DNA of 43,565 nucleotides from an uncultured Clostridia bacterium (GCA_947589035.1 CANPYZ010000020.1:1-43565); one strand, 5' to 3'; counted from the stretch's first letter, positions 33,363-43,505 are shown. The notes: generated by a model from the letters alone, not told the origin. Numbers and translations: made by a program.

Positions 33363-34664
33363 ATGGCAGAATTTAATTCTTATAAAACATGTAATTTCTG
33401 TGGCAAAGGTGAAGACAAAGTCATGAGTATGTTTTCATCAGGGATTTATAACATTTGTGACGAATGTGTCTGCACTTGTTACAACATGATTTACGGACCG
33501 GCTTCCGGTCAGCAGAAAAATAATACTTCTTCTGACAGAAACCGGAAAGAAAAAGATAAGAAGAAAAAAACGAATGCTTCAATGAAACTGTTAAAACCGG
33601 CAGAAATTAAAAATATTCTTGACCAATATGTTGTTGGACAGGACAGAGCGAAAATTTCCCTTGCTGTTTCTGTGTATAATCATTACAAACGGATTATGAG
33701 TCAGGAAGAAGAAGACAATTCCGGAGTAGAAATTCAGAAAAGTAATGTGCTTTTGTTAGGACCTACTGGTGTAGGGAAAACATTTCTTGCGCAGACACTT
33801 GCGAAAATTCTTTCCGTTCCGTTTGCGATTGCTGATGCAACAACGATTACAGAAGCCGGATATGTTGGTGACGACGTGGAAAATGTTCTGCTCCGGTTAA
33901 TTCAGGCAGCAGATTTTGACATTGAAGCCGCAGAACGAGGAATTATTTACATTGATGAAATTGACAAAATCGCCAGAAAATCGGAAAATACGTCTTTAAC
34001 TCGTGACGTTTCCGGTGAAGGCGTGCAGCAGTCATTATTAAAAATTATTGAAGGGACAGTTTCCAATGTTCCGCCGCAAGGAGGAAGAAAACACCCGAAT
34101 CAGGAATGTTTACAAATCAACACGAAAAATATTTTATTTATCTGTGGCGGTGCGTTTGACGGTCTGGAACAGATTATTATGAAACGTACACAGCCTTCCG
34201 GCTTAGGATTCGGAGCGGAAGTAACTTCTAAAAAACAAGTAGCGGATAATATTTTCACGAAAGCAATTCCGCAAGATTTAGTTCGTTTTGGAATGGTTCC
34301 GGAATTTGTCGGCAGACTTCCGATTATGGCAGTTTTAGATCAGCTTGATGAAGATGCCTTAGTGAATATTCTGACAGAGCCGAAAAATGCATTAGTAAGA
34401 CAATATGTAAAATTATTCAGTTACGACAATGTAGAACTTTCCGTAGATAAAGATGCACTGAAAGAAATTGCTGCTAAAGCGATTGCCCAGAAAACCGGCG
34501 CAAGAGGGTTACGTTCCATTATGGAGAGCATTCTCATGCCGTCTATGTTCCGTCTGCCGAATGAACCAACTATTCGCAAAGTGAGAATCACGAAAGCCTG
34601 TGTAACAGAAAATGCTTCCCCTGTATTGACAGATAATCAGGGCAAAGTGGTTCATGCATGGTGA
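33363..34664 (+). CDS. clpX: Clp protease ATP-binding subunit ClpX
   Basis: 433 residues. N-terminal zinc-binding domain (CNFCGK, CDECVC), a Lys-rich linker, then AAA+ domain with GPTGVGKT (Walker A), [20 protein letters not shown] (Walker B) and the [17 protein letters not shown]-terminal part. Unfolds and feeds substrates to ClpP. Starts 32 bases after clpP. Confidence 0.97.
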   Translation: MAEFNSYKTCNFCGKGEDKVMSMFSSGIYNICDECVCTCYNMIYGPASGQQKNNTSSDRNRKEKDKKKKTNASMKLLKPAEIKNILDQYVVGQDRAKISLAVSVYNHYKRIMSQEEEDNSGVEIQKSNVLLLGPTGVGKTFLAQTLAKILSVPFAIADATTITEAGYVGDDVENVLLRLIQAADFDIEAAERGIIYIDEIDKIARKSENTSLTRDVSGEGVQQSLLKIIEGTVSNVPPQGGRKHPNQECLQINTKNILFICGGAFDGLEQIIMKRTQPSGLGFGAEVTSKKQVADNIFTKAIPQDLVRFGMVPEFVGRLPIMAVLDQLDEDALVNILTEPKNALVRQYVKLFSYDNVELSVDKDALKEIAAKAIAQKTGARGLRSIMESILMPSMFRLPNEPTIRKVRITKACVTENASPVLTDNQGKVVHAW

Positions 34665-34673
34665 TTTTGTCTG

Positions 34674-34700
34674 AAGCCACACCGGAGCGTGTGGCTTTTT
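34674..34700 (+). terminator. Rho-independent terminator after clpX
   Basis: AAGCCACAC - CGGAGC - GTGTGGCTT with T5, 9-bp perfect stem. Confidence 0.92.
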
Positions 34701-34726
34701 GCACCAATTCAGCCGGAAATTACCGC

Positions 34727-34755
34727 TTGCAATTCGTCTGAAAATGTAGTATAAT
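34727..34755 (+). promoter_or_regulatory. Sigma-A promoter of lon
   Basis: TTGCAA (34727-34732), 17-bp spacer, TATAAT (34750-34755). A small GCCG/CGGC hairpin at 34765-34780 lies in the leader. Confidence 0.83.
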
Positions 34756-34799
34756 AATAGAAAAGCCGTTTTAACACGGCAGGAATGTGAGGTCGAAGT

Positions 34800-37205
34800 A
34801 TGCAGGAAAAAAAGAGAACTAATGAAAAGCTGCCAACTGTACCAATGCGGGGAACTGTAGCGTTTCCGCATATGATGATACATTTTGATGTTGCAAGAAC
34901 GATGTCTGTCCGTGCTGTAGAATATGCAATGCTGCATGACAGAAAACTTTTTCTGACTGCACAGAAAGATGTATTTGACGAACATCCGGAGCAGAAAAAT
35001 TTATATCAGATTGGTGTTGTTGCGGAAATCAAGCAGACACTGACGCAGGAAGACGTGACAAGAATCCTTGTGGAAGGTTGTTATCGGGCGAAAATGAAGA
35101 AAATGGAAAAAAACGGGCAGATACTTATGGCAGAAGTACAACGTTTACCGGACAACCGACGGGAAAAAATTGATGAAGTGGAAATGCGGGCTTTAATGCG
35201 TGCATTGAAAGATGCCTATGAACGGTATGCCGGATTATTTCCCAGAATGCCGAGAGAAGTGTTAATTTCCGTATTATGTCAGGAAACGCCAATCAGATTA
35301 TATGAAGAAATTGTATTTAATACAATGTTTGATTTCAAAGATAAACAAATGCTTCTGGAAGAGAATTATTTATTCAAGAGAATGAATTTGTTATACAGCA
35401 TTCTGACGAAAGAAACGTTAGTATTAGAAACAGAAAAAGAAATTCATGACCAGACACAGGAAAATATTGACCGTGGACAAAGGGAATATTTCCTGCGTGA
35501 ACAATTGAAAGTGATTTCCGACCAGTTAAGGGAAGAAACAGGCGAAGAACCTTTAGACGATGCGGATTCTTATGCGGAACGCATTCGGGCGTTGCATTTA
35601 TCGGAAGAAAGTGAAACAAAATTACTGAAAGAAGCGAACCGTCTTCGGCAAATGCCGCCTTCTTCACAGGAAGCCTATGTTATTTCCAGTTATTTAGACA
35701 CTTGTTTAGAATTACCGTGGAATACGATGACGGAAGAAAATTTAAATTTACAGGAAGTGCAGAAAAAATTAGATGAAGACCATTACGGGCTGAAAAAAGT
35801 AAAAGAACGCATTTTAGAAAGTCTTTCCGTGCGTGTGCTGAATCCGGAATTGAAAGGGCAAATTCTTTGCTTAGTAGGACCGCCAGGGGTGGGGAAATCT
35901 TCTGTAGCGCATTCCATTGCTGATGCGATTTCAAGAAAATTCGTTCGTGTTTCGCTCGGCGGTGTTCGTGATGAAGCAGACATTCGGGGACACAGAAAAA
36001 CATATATTGGTGCAATGCCCGGGAGAATTATTGCGGCACTGAATCAGGCAGGTTCACGGAATCCATTAATTTTGCTTGATGAACTTGACAAAATGGGCAA
36101 TGATTATAAAGGCGACCCGTCAGCGGCAATGCTGGAAGTGTTAGACGTGGAACAGAATCACGCATTCCGTGATCATTATTTAGAATTGCCTTTTGATTTA
36201 AGTCAGGTTATGTTTATTGCAACGGCTAATACATTGGAAACGATTCCCGCACCGCTTCAGGACAGAATGGAAATTATAGAACTTTCCAGTTATACCCGTG
36301 AAGAAAAATTTCAGATTGCCCGCAGACATCTTGTGAAAAAGCAACTCGAACGTCACGGCTTAAAACCGTCACAATGTCAAATAGATGATGATGTATTATA
36401 TGAAATGATTGATTCTTACACAAGGGAATCCGGTGTTCGTGGTTTAGAAAGAACAATCGGAACAGTTTGCCGGAAGGCAGCGAAAGCCATAGCCTCAGAA
36501 GAAAAAAAACGTGTACACGTGCAATTAAAAGCGTTACATGATTATTTAGGCATTCCGAAATATTTACCCGACCCCCAGAGTAAACAAAATACAATAGGTT
36601 TAGTGAACGGTTTAGCGTGGACATATGTCGGCGGTGTGCTGATGCCTTTGGAAGCGTTAGTGCTTGACGGAAAAGGAAATATTGAAATTACTGGTTCTTT
36701 AGGGAGTGTCATGCAGGAAAGCGCAAAATTAGCTGTGAGCTACACAAGAAGTATAGCGGAAGAATATGACATTCCGAAAGATTTTTATGAAAATAAAGAT
36801 TTACACATTCACGCACCGGAAGGCGCAGTGCCGAAAGACGGACCTTCCGCCGGAGTGACAATGACAACGGCAGTAATTTCCGCATTATCGGGCATTCCTG
36901 TTCGGGCAGATGTAGCAATGACCGGAGAAATTACTTTACACGGGAAAGTTATGCCCATTGGCGGCTTACGGGAAAAATCCATGGCAGCTTATCGGGCAGG
37001 CATTAAAACTGTAATTATTCCGGAAGGAAATAAAGCAGATTTAGAAGAAGTAGACGACATCGTGAAAGAAAATGTGCAATTTATGCCTGTGCAGAATCTT
37101 TCTGAAGTGTTAGAAATTGCATTGGAAAAACCGGAAAAGAAACGCAAGCAGACTTCTTCCAAAGGAAAGAAAAAATCTTCCTCTGCTTCCGCAAGATTAT
37201 CCTGA
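34800..37205 (+). CDS. lon: ATP-dependent protease Lon
   Basis: 801 residues. N-terminal substrate domain ([13 protein letters not shown]), AAA+ module with GPPGVGKSS and [11 protein letters not shown], and proteolytic domain with catalytic Ser in [11 protein letters not shown] and Lys in [12 protein letters not shown]. Degrades misfolded and regulatory proteins. C-terminus is Lys/Ser-rich. GAGGTCG precedes ATG. Followed 14 bases later by engB, as in Bacillus lonA-ysxC. Confidence 0.97.
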   Translation: MQEKKRTNEKLPTVPMRGTVAFPHMMIHFDVARTMSVRAVEYAMLHDRKLFLTAQKDVFDEHPEQKNLYQIGVVAEIKQTLTQEDVTRILVEGCYRAKMKKMEKNGQILMAEVQRLPDNRREKIDEVEMRALMRALKDAYERYAGLFPRMPREVLISVLCQETPIRLYEEIVFNTMFDFKDKQMLLEENYLFKRMNLLYSILTKETLVLETEKEIHDQTQENIDRGQREYFLREQLKVISDQLREETGEEPLDDADSYAERIRALHLSEESETKLLKEANRLRQMPPSSQEAYVISSYLDTCLELPWNTMTEENLNLQEVQKKLDEDHYGLKKVKERILESLSVRVLNPELKGQILCLVGPPGVGKSSVAHSIADAISRKFVRVSLGGVRDEADIRGHRKTYIGAMPGRIIAALNQAGSRNPLILLDELDKMGNDYKGDPSAAMLEVLDVEQNHAFRDHYLELPFDLSQVMFIATANTLETIPAPLQDRMEIIELSSYTREEKFQIARRHLVKKQLERHGLKPSQCQIDDDVLYEMIDSYTRESGVRGLERTIGTVCRKAAKAIASEEKKRVHVQLKALHDYLGIPKYLPDPQSKQNTIGLVNGLAWTYVGGVLMPLEALVLDGKGNIEITGSLGSVMQESAKLAVSYTRSIAEEYDIPKDFYENKDLHIHAPEGAVPKDGPSAGVTMTTAVISALSGIPVRADVAMTGEITLHGKVMPIGGLREKSMAAYRAGIKTVIIPEGNKADLEEVDDIVKENVQFMPVQNLSEVLEIALEKPEKKRKQTSSKGKKKSSSASARLS

Positions 37206-37219
37206 AAAGGGGAAAACAT

Positions 37220-37816
37220 ATGAATTTTCAAAATGCTGAATTTTCAGCAGCATATGGAACAATTGCCCAGCTTCCGGAATCGGAATGCATGGAATTTGCA
37301 TTTATCGGGCGTTCCAATGTAGGAAAATCTACATTAATTAACAAACTTGTCAACCGGAAGACTTTAGCAAGGGTCAGCGGCGTTCCGGGGAAAACAGCAA
37401 CAATCAATTTTTACCGTGTCGGGCATGTCTGTTTTGCAGATTTGCCCGGGTACGGCTATGCGAAAACTTCTAAAACAGAACAGCAACGGCTGAAAAAATT
37501 AATTGCAGGGTATCTTTCTTCGGATAGAAATTTACAGCTTGCGGTTCAGCTTTTAGACATGCGGCACGCACCGTCAGCGGAAGATGTGCAAATGACGAAT
37601 CAATTAATTGATGAAGAAATACCATTTATTATTGTATTCACGAAATCGGACAAGCTGAACCAGACTGAACGGAAAACAAGAATGCAGGCATTTTCAAAAG
37701 AAATCCCTTGTTTTGAAGAAATTCATCATGTGATTTTTTCAGCGAAAACAGGGGAAGGATTAGAAGATTTACAGAAAATTTTATCAGAAATTGCCGACGA
37801 AACAGAAGAAAAATAA
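37220..37816 (+). CDS. engB: Ribosome-biogenesis GTP-binding protein EngB (YsxC/YihA)
   Basis: 198 residues. GRSNVGKSTLINKL (G1), DLPGYGYAK (G3) and FTKSDKL (G4) are all present. Needed for 50S assembly. AAAAGGGG is 7-8 nt upstream of ATG. Cotranscribed with lon. Confidence 0.96.
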   Translation: MNFQNAEFSAAYGTIAQLPESECMEFAFIGRSNVGKSTLINKLVNRKTLARVSGVPGKTATINFYRVGHVCFADLPGYGYAKTSKTEQQRLKKLIAGYLSSDRNLQLAVQLLDMRHAPSAEDVQMTNQLIDEEIPFIIVFTKSDKLNQTERKTRMQAFSKEIPCFEEIHHVIFSAKTGEGLEDLQKILSEIADETEEK

Positions 37817-37830
37817 ATTTTCAAAATGCC

Positions 37831-37859
37831 TTGACTTTTCGCAGAGAATATGTTAAAAT
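37831..37859 (+). promoter_or_regulatory. Sigma-A promoter of the YerC-like gene
   Basis: TTGACT (37831-37836), 17-bp spacer ending in TGT, TAAAAT (37854-37859). Confidence 0.82.
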
Positions 37860-37894
37860 GAAAAAAAATACTTCATGAAAGGGAATGGAAAATC

Positions 37895-38242
37895 ATGAAA
37901 GAGTATCACAACAGGAAAGCGGACACTTCCGCCGTTGATGAATTATATGAAGCGATTCTTTGTCTGAAAACGAAAGAAGAATGTCAGGCATTTTTTAATG
38001 ATTTATGTACAACTCTGGAATTGCAGACGATTTCGCAAAGATTTCAGGTTGCTAAAATGCTCAGAAATCATCATGTTTATCAAGATATTATGGGAACGAC
38101 TGGAGCAAGCACGGCGACAATCAGCCGAGTAAATCGTTCATTAGGGAATGGCTATGAAATTGTATTTAACCGACTGAAAGAAAACCAGAAAGACAAATCT
38201 GTAAAAAATGTTAATTCCGGAGCTGAACCGGAAGAAACCTGA
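37895..38242 (+). CDS. YerC/YecD family TrpR-like DNA-binding protein
   Basis: 115 residues. A TrpR-type helix-turn-helix (QTISQRFQVAKMLRNHHVYQDIMGTTGASTATISRVNRSL) typical of the YerC/YecD family; the B. subtilis member is of unclear target. No tryptophan-biosynthesis genes are nearby, so a role in trp control is not supported. AAAGGGAATGG before ATG. Monocistronic: own promoter and terminator. Confidence 0.9.
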   Translation: MKEYHNRKADTSAVDELYEAILCLKTKEECQAFFNDLCTTLELQTISQRFQVAKMLRNHHVYQDIMGTTGASTATISRVNRSLGNGYEIVFNRLKENQKDKSVKNVNSGAEPEET

Positions 38243-38249
38243 AATTTTT

Positions 38250-38280
38250 ATCTCTCTCTGATTAAAGAGGGAGATTTTTT
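38250..38280 (+). terminator. Rho-independent terminator after the YerC-like gene
   Basis: ATCTCTCTCT / AGAGGGAGAT stem (one G-U) with loop GATTAA, then T6. Confidence 0.9.
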
Positions 38281-38282
38281 AC

Positions 38283-38311
38283 TTGAAATTTGTGCGTAAG
38301 TGTGTTATAAT
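38283..38311 (+). promoter_or_regulatory. Sigma-A promoter of the MBL-hemZ operon
   Basis: TTGAAA (38283-38288), 17-bp spacer, TATAAT (38306-38311). Confidence 0.82.
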
Positions 38312-38333
38312 AGTGTTAAAGGAGTGAAGAATT

Positions 38334-38957
38334 TTGGAATTGATTCATTTAGTTATGGGGCAATTGGAAACAAATGGTTATCTTCTGCATATTGGGGGAA
38401 ATCAGGCAATTATGATTGACATAGGGGAAAATGGCGAAACGGTTTTGCCCGTTTTAGAAAAAAAGGGCTGGACATTAAAAGCAATTTTACTGACACATGG
38501 ACATTATGACCATGTCGCCGGAGTGGAAACCGTGCGGAAGGCAACAGGGGCGGAAGTATTTATTCATGAAAAAGATGCCTTAATGTTAGAAAATGGTAAA
38601 GCTAATTTAGCTAATCAACTGACGAGAAATATTTACCAGCCCGTGCAGGAATATCACGTATTGAAAGACGGGGAAATTCTTGAATGGGAAAACCGGAAAA
38701 TTCAAGTCATGCATACTCCAGGGCATACTTCCGGCAGTGTCTGTTATTTTATAGAAGATATGCTCTTTTCGGGAGATACGTTATTTAAAGGGAGTATCGG
38801 CAGAACAGACCTCGGAGGAAATCCGCAGGAAATGAAACTTTCCCTCCGGAAAATTGCAGGACTGGAAAAAAATTATTTTATTTATCCGGGGCATTTTCAG
38901 AGTTCTACTTTGGAAAATGAAAAGAAATATAATCCCTATCTGAGGAATTTTTCATGA
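38334..38957 (+). CDS. MBL-fold metallo-hydrolase (glyoxalase II-like, YqgX family)
   Basis: 207 residues. THGHYDHVAG is the HxHxDH metal site; further ligands in HTPGHTSGS, FSGDTLF and the C-terminal YPGHF. Resembles YqgX, a hydrolase with glyoxalase-II-like activity. Start TTG 38334, AAAGGAG about 9 nt upstream. Stop overlaps hemZ by 4 bases. Confidence 0.92.
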   Translation: MELIHLVMGQLETNGYLLHIGGNQAIMIDIGENGETVLPVLEKKGWTLKAILLTHGHYDHVAGVETVRKATGAEVFIHEKDALMLENGKANLANQLTRNIYQPVQEYHVLKDGEILEWENRKIQVMHTPGHTSGSVCYFIEDMLFSGDTLFKGSIGRTDLGGNPQEMKLSLRKIAGLEKNYFIYPGHFQSSTLENEKKYNPYLRNFS

Positions 38958-40411
38958 GTTATGCGTTAATTTTTCGGGGGCATGATTTTGAATATGAAGT
39001 GCAGGCAATAGCGAAAATATTCATTTCCGGAGTACGGTTTGAACTTTGCCACGGGGGAGAAGTTTCCCATGCGGAAAACCAGATTTTAACAGAATATGAA
39101 AATTCTGTTTTTCATGTGAAAATTATTTTACAGGGGAAAATTTACCAGAAAAGTTCACCAGCAAGTGAAAAAAAATCAGAACAGGAATTTCAATTATGTG
39201 AAATGCTTTATCAGGGATTGCAGGAATTAACCGGTTATCAGCCACCTTGGGGAATGCTGACGGGAATCCGTCCGGTGCGGAAAGTTCTTGACGAACTCGA
39301 ACAGGGGAAAACACCTGAACAGGCTTGCAAAGAATTGAAACAGAAATATCAGATTTCTGACCGGAAATTGCAGCTTGCTTTAGGAACGGCATTAGTTCAG
39401 AAAAATATTCTTCCGCATCATCTGAAAGAAATTGGTTTATATGTTGCCATTCCGTTCTGCCCGACAAGGTGCAGTTATTGTTCTTTTGTTTCGCATTCCG
39501 TGGAAAGTGCGAAAAATTTAATTCCGGAATATGTAGAAAAATTATGTGAAGAAATTCGGATTTTAGGAAATCTTATTAGGAAATATGCGTTATCTGTGCA
39601 GAGTATTTATTTCGGTGGAGGAACACCGACAGCAATTCCGGCGGAACAACTGAAAAAAATTATGCAGGCAGTGCAGGAATATATTGACATGTCGCATGTG
39701 CGGGAATACACTGTAGAAGCCGGACGGGCGGACACAATCACGAAAGAAAATTTACAGGTCATCCTTGACGGGAAAGCAGACAGAATATCTGTAAATCCGC
39801 AAACTTTACAAGATTCTGTATTAAAAGAAATTGGACGTTGCCACACGGCACAACAGGTAATGAAAGCTTTTTCCCTTGCCCGTGAAATGGGATTCACGAA
39901 TATTAACATGGATTTAATTGCCGGATTGCCAACAGATACGATTGAAGGATTTTCGGACACTTTGCAGAAAGTGCTTTTTCTGAATCCGGAAAGTATCACT
40001 GTACATACATTGACCATGAAACGGGCAGGAAAATTATATCATGATGAACAATATCAGCAACAAAAAACAGATATTTCCCTTGTGGAACGAATGACGGAAC
40101 TTTCCGCTTCTCTTTTGCCGAAATATCATTATCAGCCGTATTATCTTTACCGCCAGAAAAACACTCTCGGCAATTTAGAAAATGTCGGCTATGCCAAATC
40201 AGGAAAAGAAAATTTATATAATATGCTGATTATGGACGACAGACAGACGATTTTAGGGGCAGGGTGTGCGGCATCCAGTAAAATTATTACACCGGAAGGA
40301 AATTTAACACGAGTGGTAAATTATAAATTTCCTTATGAATATTTGCACCGATTTGATGAACTCATGCAGAAAAAAAATCAAATTGCCGCAGAATTGGAGA
40401 AATTGACATGA
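38954..40411 (+). CDS. hemZ: HemZ, coproporphyrinogen III oxidase-like radical SAM protein
   Basis: 485 residues. N-terminal extension (MSYALIFRGHDFEYEVQAI) typical of HemZ, then radical-SAM core with C-x3-C-x2-C in PFCPTRCSYCSF, GGGTPTAIPAEQL and INMDLIAGLP. HemZ of B. subtilis is a poor HemN substitute; the precise reaction in Clostridia is uncertain. No other haem gene is in the window. Overlaps both neighbours by 4 bases. Confidence 0.92.
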   Translation: MSYALIFRGHDFEYEVQAIAKIFISGVRFELCHGGEVSHAENQILTEYENSVFHVKIILQGKIYQKSSPASEKKSEQEFQLCEMLYQGLQELTGYQPPWGMLTGIRPVRKVLDELEQGKTPEQACKELKQKYQISDRKLQLALGTALVQKNILPHHLKEIGLYVAIPFCPTRCSYCSFVSHSVESAKNLIPEYVEKLCEEIRILGNLIRKYALSVQSIYFGGGTPTAIPAEQLKKIMQAVQEYIDMSHVREYTVEAGRADTITKENLQVILDGKADRISVNPQTLQDSVLKEIGRCHTAQQVMKAFSLAREMGFTNINMDLIAGLPTDTIEGFSDTLQKVLFLNPESITVHTLTMKRAGKLYHDEQYQQQKTDISLVERMTELSASLLPKYHYQPYYLYRQKNTLGNLENVGYAKSGKENLYNMLIMDDRQTILGAGCAASSKIITPEGNLTRVVNYKFPYEYLHRFDELMQKKNQIAAELEKLT

Positions 40412-41079
40412 ACGGAATCATTTTTGACTTTAACGGCACAATGATTTTCGACAAGGAATTTCATGACAAAGCGTGGAAAATGTTTTTAGAACAACGAATA
40501 CAAAGAACAATTTCTGAACATGAATTTCAAGAATATGTTTATGGCAGGTCAGCACAAGATATTTTATCTTATTTTTTGGAACGAAAAATTTCAGGAACGG
40601 AAAGTATTCAGATTGAAGAACAGAAAGAACAAATTTACCGGAAACTTTGTCTGGAAAGTTCTGCTTTTCATCTTGCGGAAGGACTTCCGGAATTTTTAGA
40701 TAAACTGAAAAACAGGGGAGTTCCATTAACGATTGCGACAGCATCCGCATGGAATAATATGCAGTTTTTCTTTCAGCATTTAGGGCTTTCTGAATGGTTT
40801 AACTTGTCTGGAATTATTTATAATGACGGAACATTTTCCGGAAAACCTGCGCCGGATATTTTTCTGAAAGCTGCTGCACTTTTGCAGATACCGCCGAAAA
40901 ATTGCATTGTTTTTGAAGATGCGAAATCAGGAATACAAGCGGCGAAATCTGCCGGAATCGGAAAAATTATCGGTGTTTCTTCCATGCTGGACGAACAGAA
41001 ATTATTATCTTATGGAGCAGATTTAGTTATTAAAAATTATCAGCAAATCAATCAAATAATAGAAAGAGATGGTTATTGA
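40408..41079 (+). CDS. HAD-family hydrolase, beta-phosphoglucomutase-like
   Basis: 223 residues. HAD motif I is DFNGT (nucleophile Asp kept, but the second Asp of DxDGT is Asn), motif II ATASAW, motif III with Lys (GKPAPDIF) and motif IV FEDAKSGIQAAKSAG. A cap domain lies between. DFNGT members are known in Firmicutes (from memory). Because the second Asp acts as general acid/base, catalysis may differ. Overlaps hemZ by 4 bases. Confidence 0.9.
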   Translation: MNGIIFDFNGTMIFDKEFHDKAWKMFLEQRIQRTISEHEFQEYVYGRSAQDILSYFLERKISGTESIQIEEQKEQIYRKLCLESSAFHLAEGLPEFLDKLKNRGVPLTIATASAWNNMQFFFQHLGLSEWFNLSGIIYNDGTFSGKPAPDIFLKAAALLQIPPKNCIVFEDAKSGIQAAKSAGIGKIIGVSSMLDEQKLLSYGADLVIKNYQQINQIIERDGY

Positions 41080-41618
41080 TGAAAAAAGAAAAAATCATTT
41101 CCTGTATTGAAAACGCTTGCGGAACATATGAATTATGCCGGTGCATTTTTTCTTATGATAAAAAATCTTACTGGTATTTTTATATGCTGGATTTCAACGC
41201 TAAATTATTTCTTGGCGTGGAAGAAAACGATTTCCAATTGAATGGATTTCATATTCGGCGAGTTGACGACATCAAGAAAGTAGAATCCAGAAAAGACACT
41301 TGTACATGGATTAACCGCAAGCAGGAAATTCTTAAAAATGTCAGAAAGCCTGCAATTAATCTCGGTTCATGGCAGACTGTTTTTGAATCTTTGGAAAGAC
41401 TGAATTGTTTTCTCAGAATCGAAAACGAATACAAAAATAAAATGTTTATCGGGAAAATTATCAAAGTCAAGAAAAAATCAGTGATTTTTCAGGAATTTGA
41501 TGCTGATGGAGTATGGCAGGAAGAAATAGAAATAAATTATGATAAAATCACCAGTGTGATTTTTAAAGAAAGATATTTGCTGACATGGCAGAAATATCTC
41601 CGGAACATGTCAAATTAA
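41079..41618 (+). CDS. Hypothetical protein (179 aa)
   Basis: Not recognised. A soluble basic protein with many aromatic residues (SYWYFYMLDFNAKLFLGV), no signal peptide or membrane segment. The alternating hydrophobic pattern in the C-terminal half (MFIGKIIKVKKKSVIFQEFDADGVW then EIEINYDKITSVIF) suggests an SH3-like beta barrel. ATG 41079 overlaps the HAD stop by one base (TGATG), pointing to coupling. Function unknown. Confidence 0.75.
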   Translation: MKKEKIISCIENACGTYELCRCIFSYDKKSYWYFYMLDFNAKLFLGVEENDFQLNGFHIRRVDDIKKVESRKDTCTWINRKQEILKNVRKPAINLGSWQTVFESLERLNCFLRIENEYKNKMFIGKIIKVKKKSVIFQEFDADGVWQEEIEINYDKITSVIFKERYLLTWQKYLRNMSN

Positions 41619-41652
41619 CAGCATGAATTTTCAGCAGAAAGTGAGGAAAAGC

Positions 41653-41982
41653 ATGATTGATTTAGAAAACATCAAGCGTGACCCGATTGAAGAAACGGAA
41701 AGATTCAAAGCTTTAGAACTGGACGTGAATATCAGGGCAAGAGACAAAGTAGTTGAATTTATTCAATGGATATATGATTTTCATTTACAAGATGAAATGG
41801 CAGGGCTTTTAGAAACGAATTACGGATATGACCGATTTTGTTTTGAAAAGAAGAAAATTCTGTGGGAACGTTATGGAATTGAATGGAAATCGCCTGTTGA
41901 CCTTAATCCTGGAGTAGATTTTGACCGGCTTGCAGCAGAATGTCCGGAAGAAGAGGAAGAAAAACCGAATGAAGAAGAATGA
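41653..41982 (+). CDS. Hypothetical acidic protein (109 aa)
   Basis: Not recognised. MIDLENIKRDPIEETERFKALE and a helical middle (VEFIQWIYDFHLQDEMAGLL) lead to a Glu-rich tail. GAGG is 6 nt before ATG 41653; ATG 41623 has no ribosome-binding site. The stop overlaps the next gene by 14 bases, so the gene is part of the operon. Confidence 0.72.
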   Translation: MIDLENIKRDPIEETERFKALELDVNIRARDKVVEFIQWIYDFHLQDEMAGLLETNYGYDRFCFEKKKILWERYGIEWKSPVDLNPGVDFDRLAAECPEEEEEKPNEEE

Positions 41983-43321
41983 AATTTATCAAACGGAAAT
42001 TACTGGAATGACCACAGAAGGAAACGGAGTTTGTCACATAGAAGGAATGGCAGTATTTGTTCCCATGACTGCCATTGGAGATATTCTTGAAGTCAGAATT
42101 GTAAAAGTGCTGAAAAATTATGCTTTCGGCATTATTGAAAAACTAATTTCGCCTTCTGAACATCGAATTTCACCGATTTGTCCGGTATTCCGGCAATGTG
42201 GCGGTTGTGTGTTTCAGCATGTTAATTATCAGGAAGAATTACGGGATAAAGAAAATTTCGTTAAAGATGCGTTTACCCGAATTGGGAAACTAAATCCTGT
42301 TTTTGAACCGATTCTCGGCAGTGATACTCGCTATTACTATCGGAATAAAGCACAATATCCGGTTACTGAACAGAACGGGAAATTAGTTTGTGGATTTTAC
42401 GCCCGACACAGTCATCGAATTATTCCCTACACGGAATGTCACCTTCAACCGGAAAGTTTCACTCATATTTTGAACGGATTACTGCCAATATTGGAACAAT
42501 GTCATATTTCTGCCTATGATGAAGAACATCATCAAGGCGAATTACGGCATATTTATTTAAGAAAAGGTTTCCATTCCGGAGAAATTTTGCTTTGTCTGGT
42601 GACAAGGGTTTCCATACGGAAAAAAATTAATCCCCATTTGAAAGAAATACAAGAAAAATTTCCAGAAATTGTTAGTTTTGCAGAATCCGTAAATCCACAG
42701 AAAACAAATGTCATTCTCGGAAATGTTTTTCATCTTTTATTCGGGAAAAATTTCATCACAGATACCATGTGCGGAAAAAAAATTCGCCTTTCGCCGCAGT
42801 CTTTCTATCAGGTCAACACGGCGCAGGCGGAAAAACTTTACACAATTGCGAAAGAATATGCTGGTTTTCAGGGAAATGAAGAACTTTTGGATTTATATTG
42901 CGGAACGGGAACCATTGGTTTATCTATGGCAGATTCTGTTAAATCTTTGATTGGTGTGGAAATTATTCCGGAAGCGGTAGAGAATGCCAAAGAAAATGCC
43001 CGTCAGAATCATATTCAAAATGCGGAATTTTACTGCGGAGATGCCGGAAAAATGGCAGACATACTCACACAAAAACGAATTACTCCAGATGTGGTTATTC
43101 TTGACCCGCCAAGAAAAGGGTGTGATTTACTGACAATTTCTTCTGTAGTGAACATGAATCCTTCACGGATTGTCATGATTTCCTGTAACCCTTCTACAGC
43201 GGCAAGAGATGCTGCACGATTTGCCGAAGCCGGCTACACAACCCGAAAAGTGAAAGCTGTAGATCTTTTTCCAAGTACTTCTCACGTCGAATGTGTAGTT
43301 CTTTTATTAAGAAAAGCGTGA
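41969..43321 (+). CDS. rlmD: 23S rRNA (uracil-C5)-methyltransferase, RlmD/RlmCD type
   Basis: 450 residues. TRAM domain (about 5-55), cysteine cluster CPVFRQCGGCVFQ with an upstream partner, then a SAM domain: LLDLYCGTGTIGLSMA, VILDPPRKGC and the catalytic Cys in MISCNPSTAARD. Methylates U1939 and/or U747 in 23S rRNA; Firmicutes enzymes (RlmCD) can do both. GAGGAAG precedes ATG 41969; an earlier in-frame ATG at 41921 would give a 16-residue Lys-rich extension. Confidence 0.93.
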   Translation: MKKNEIYQTEITGMTTEGNGVCHIEGMAVFVPMTAIGDILEVRIVKVLKNYAFGIIEKLISPSEHRISPICPVFRQCGGCVFQHVNYQEELRDKENFVKDAFTRIGKLNPVFEPILGSDTRYYYRNKAQYPVTEQNGKLVCGFYARHSHRIIPYTECHLQPESFTHILNGLLPILEQCHISAYDEEHHQGELRHIYLRKGFHSGEILLCLVTRVSIRKKINPHLKEIQEKFPEIVSFAESVNPQKTNVILGNVFHLLFGKNFITDTMCGKKIRLSPQSFYQVNTAQAEKLYTIAKEYAGFQGNEELLDLYCGTGTIGLSMADSVKSLIGVEIIPEAVENAKENARQNHIQNAEFYCGDAGKMADILTQKRITPDVVILDPPRKGCDLLTISSVVNMNPSRIVMISCNPSTAARDAARFAEAGYTTRKVKAVDLFPSTSHVECVVLLLRKA

Positions 43322-43406
43322 AATCATAAAAATAATTAAAAATTAAGGTCAAAATAGGATTGAGTATGAGAAAAGATTGTCACTCACCTAAAAGATGGAG
43401 GATATA

Positions 43407-43505
43407 ATGGATACATATTATTTAGTAGACTATGAAAATGTAGGAAGTACTGGTCTTTCTGGATGCAAGAATATGACTAATTCTGAACATATTAGACCTG
43501 TTTAA
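43407..43505 (+). pseudogene. Truncated NYN/PIN-like protein N-terminus
   Basis: GGAGG is 8 nt before an ATG that opens a 32-codon frame. It reads MDTYYLVDYENVGSTGLSGC, continuing KNMTNSEHI then RPV and a stop. LVDYENV is the metal-binding opening of NYN/PIN-like nucleases, and the following GLSGC...EHI matches, from memory, a family that continues with FYTENAKKI. After EHI (about 43493) the resemblance ends. Probably a gene broken by recombination. Confidence 0.6.

Noticed and set aside
39607-40017. Minus-strand frame inside hemZ
   Set aside because: Shadow; overlaps the radical-SAM core completely.
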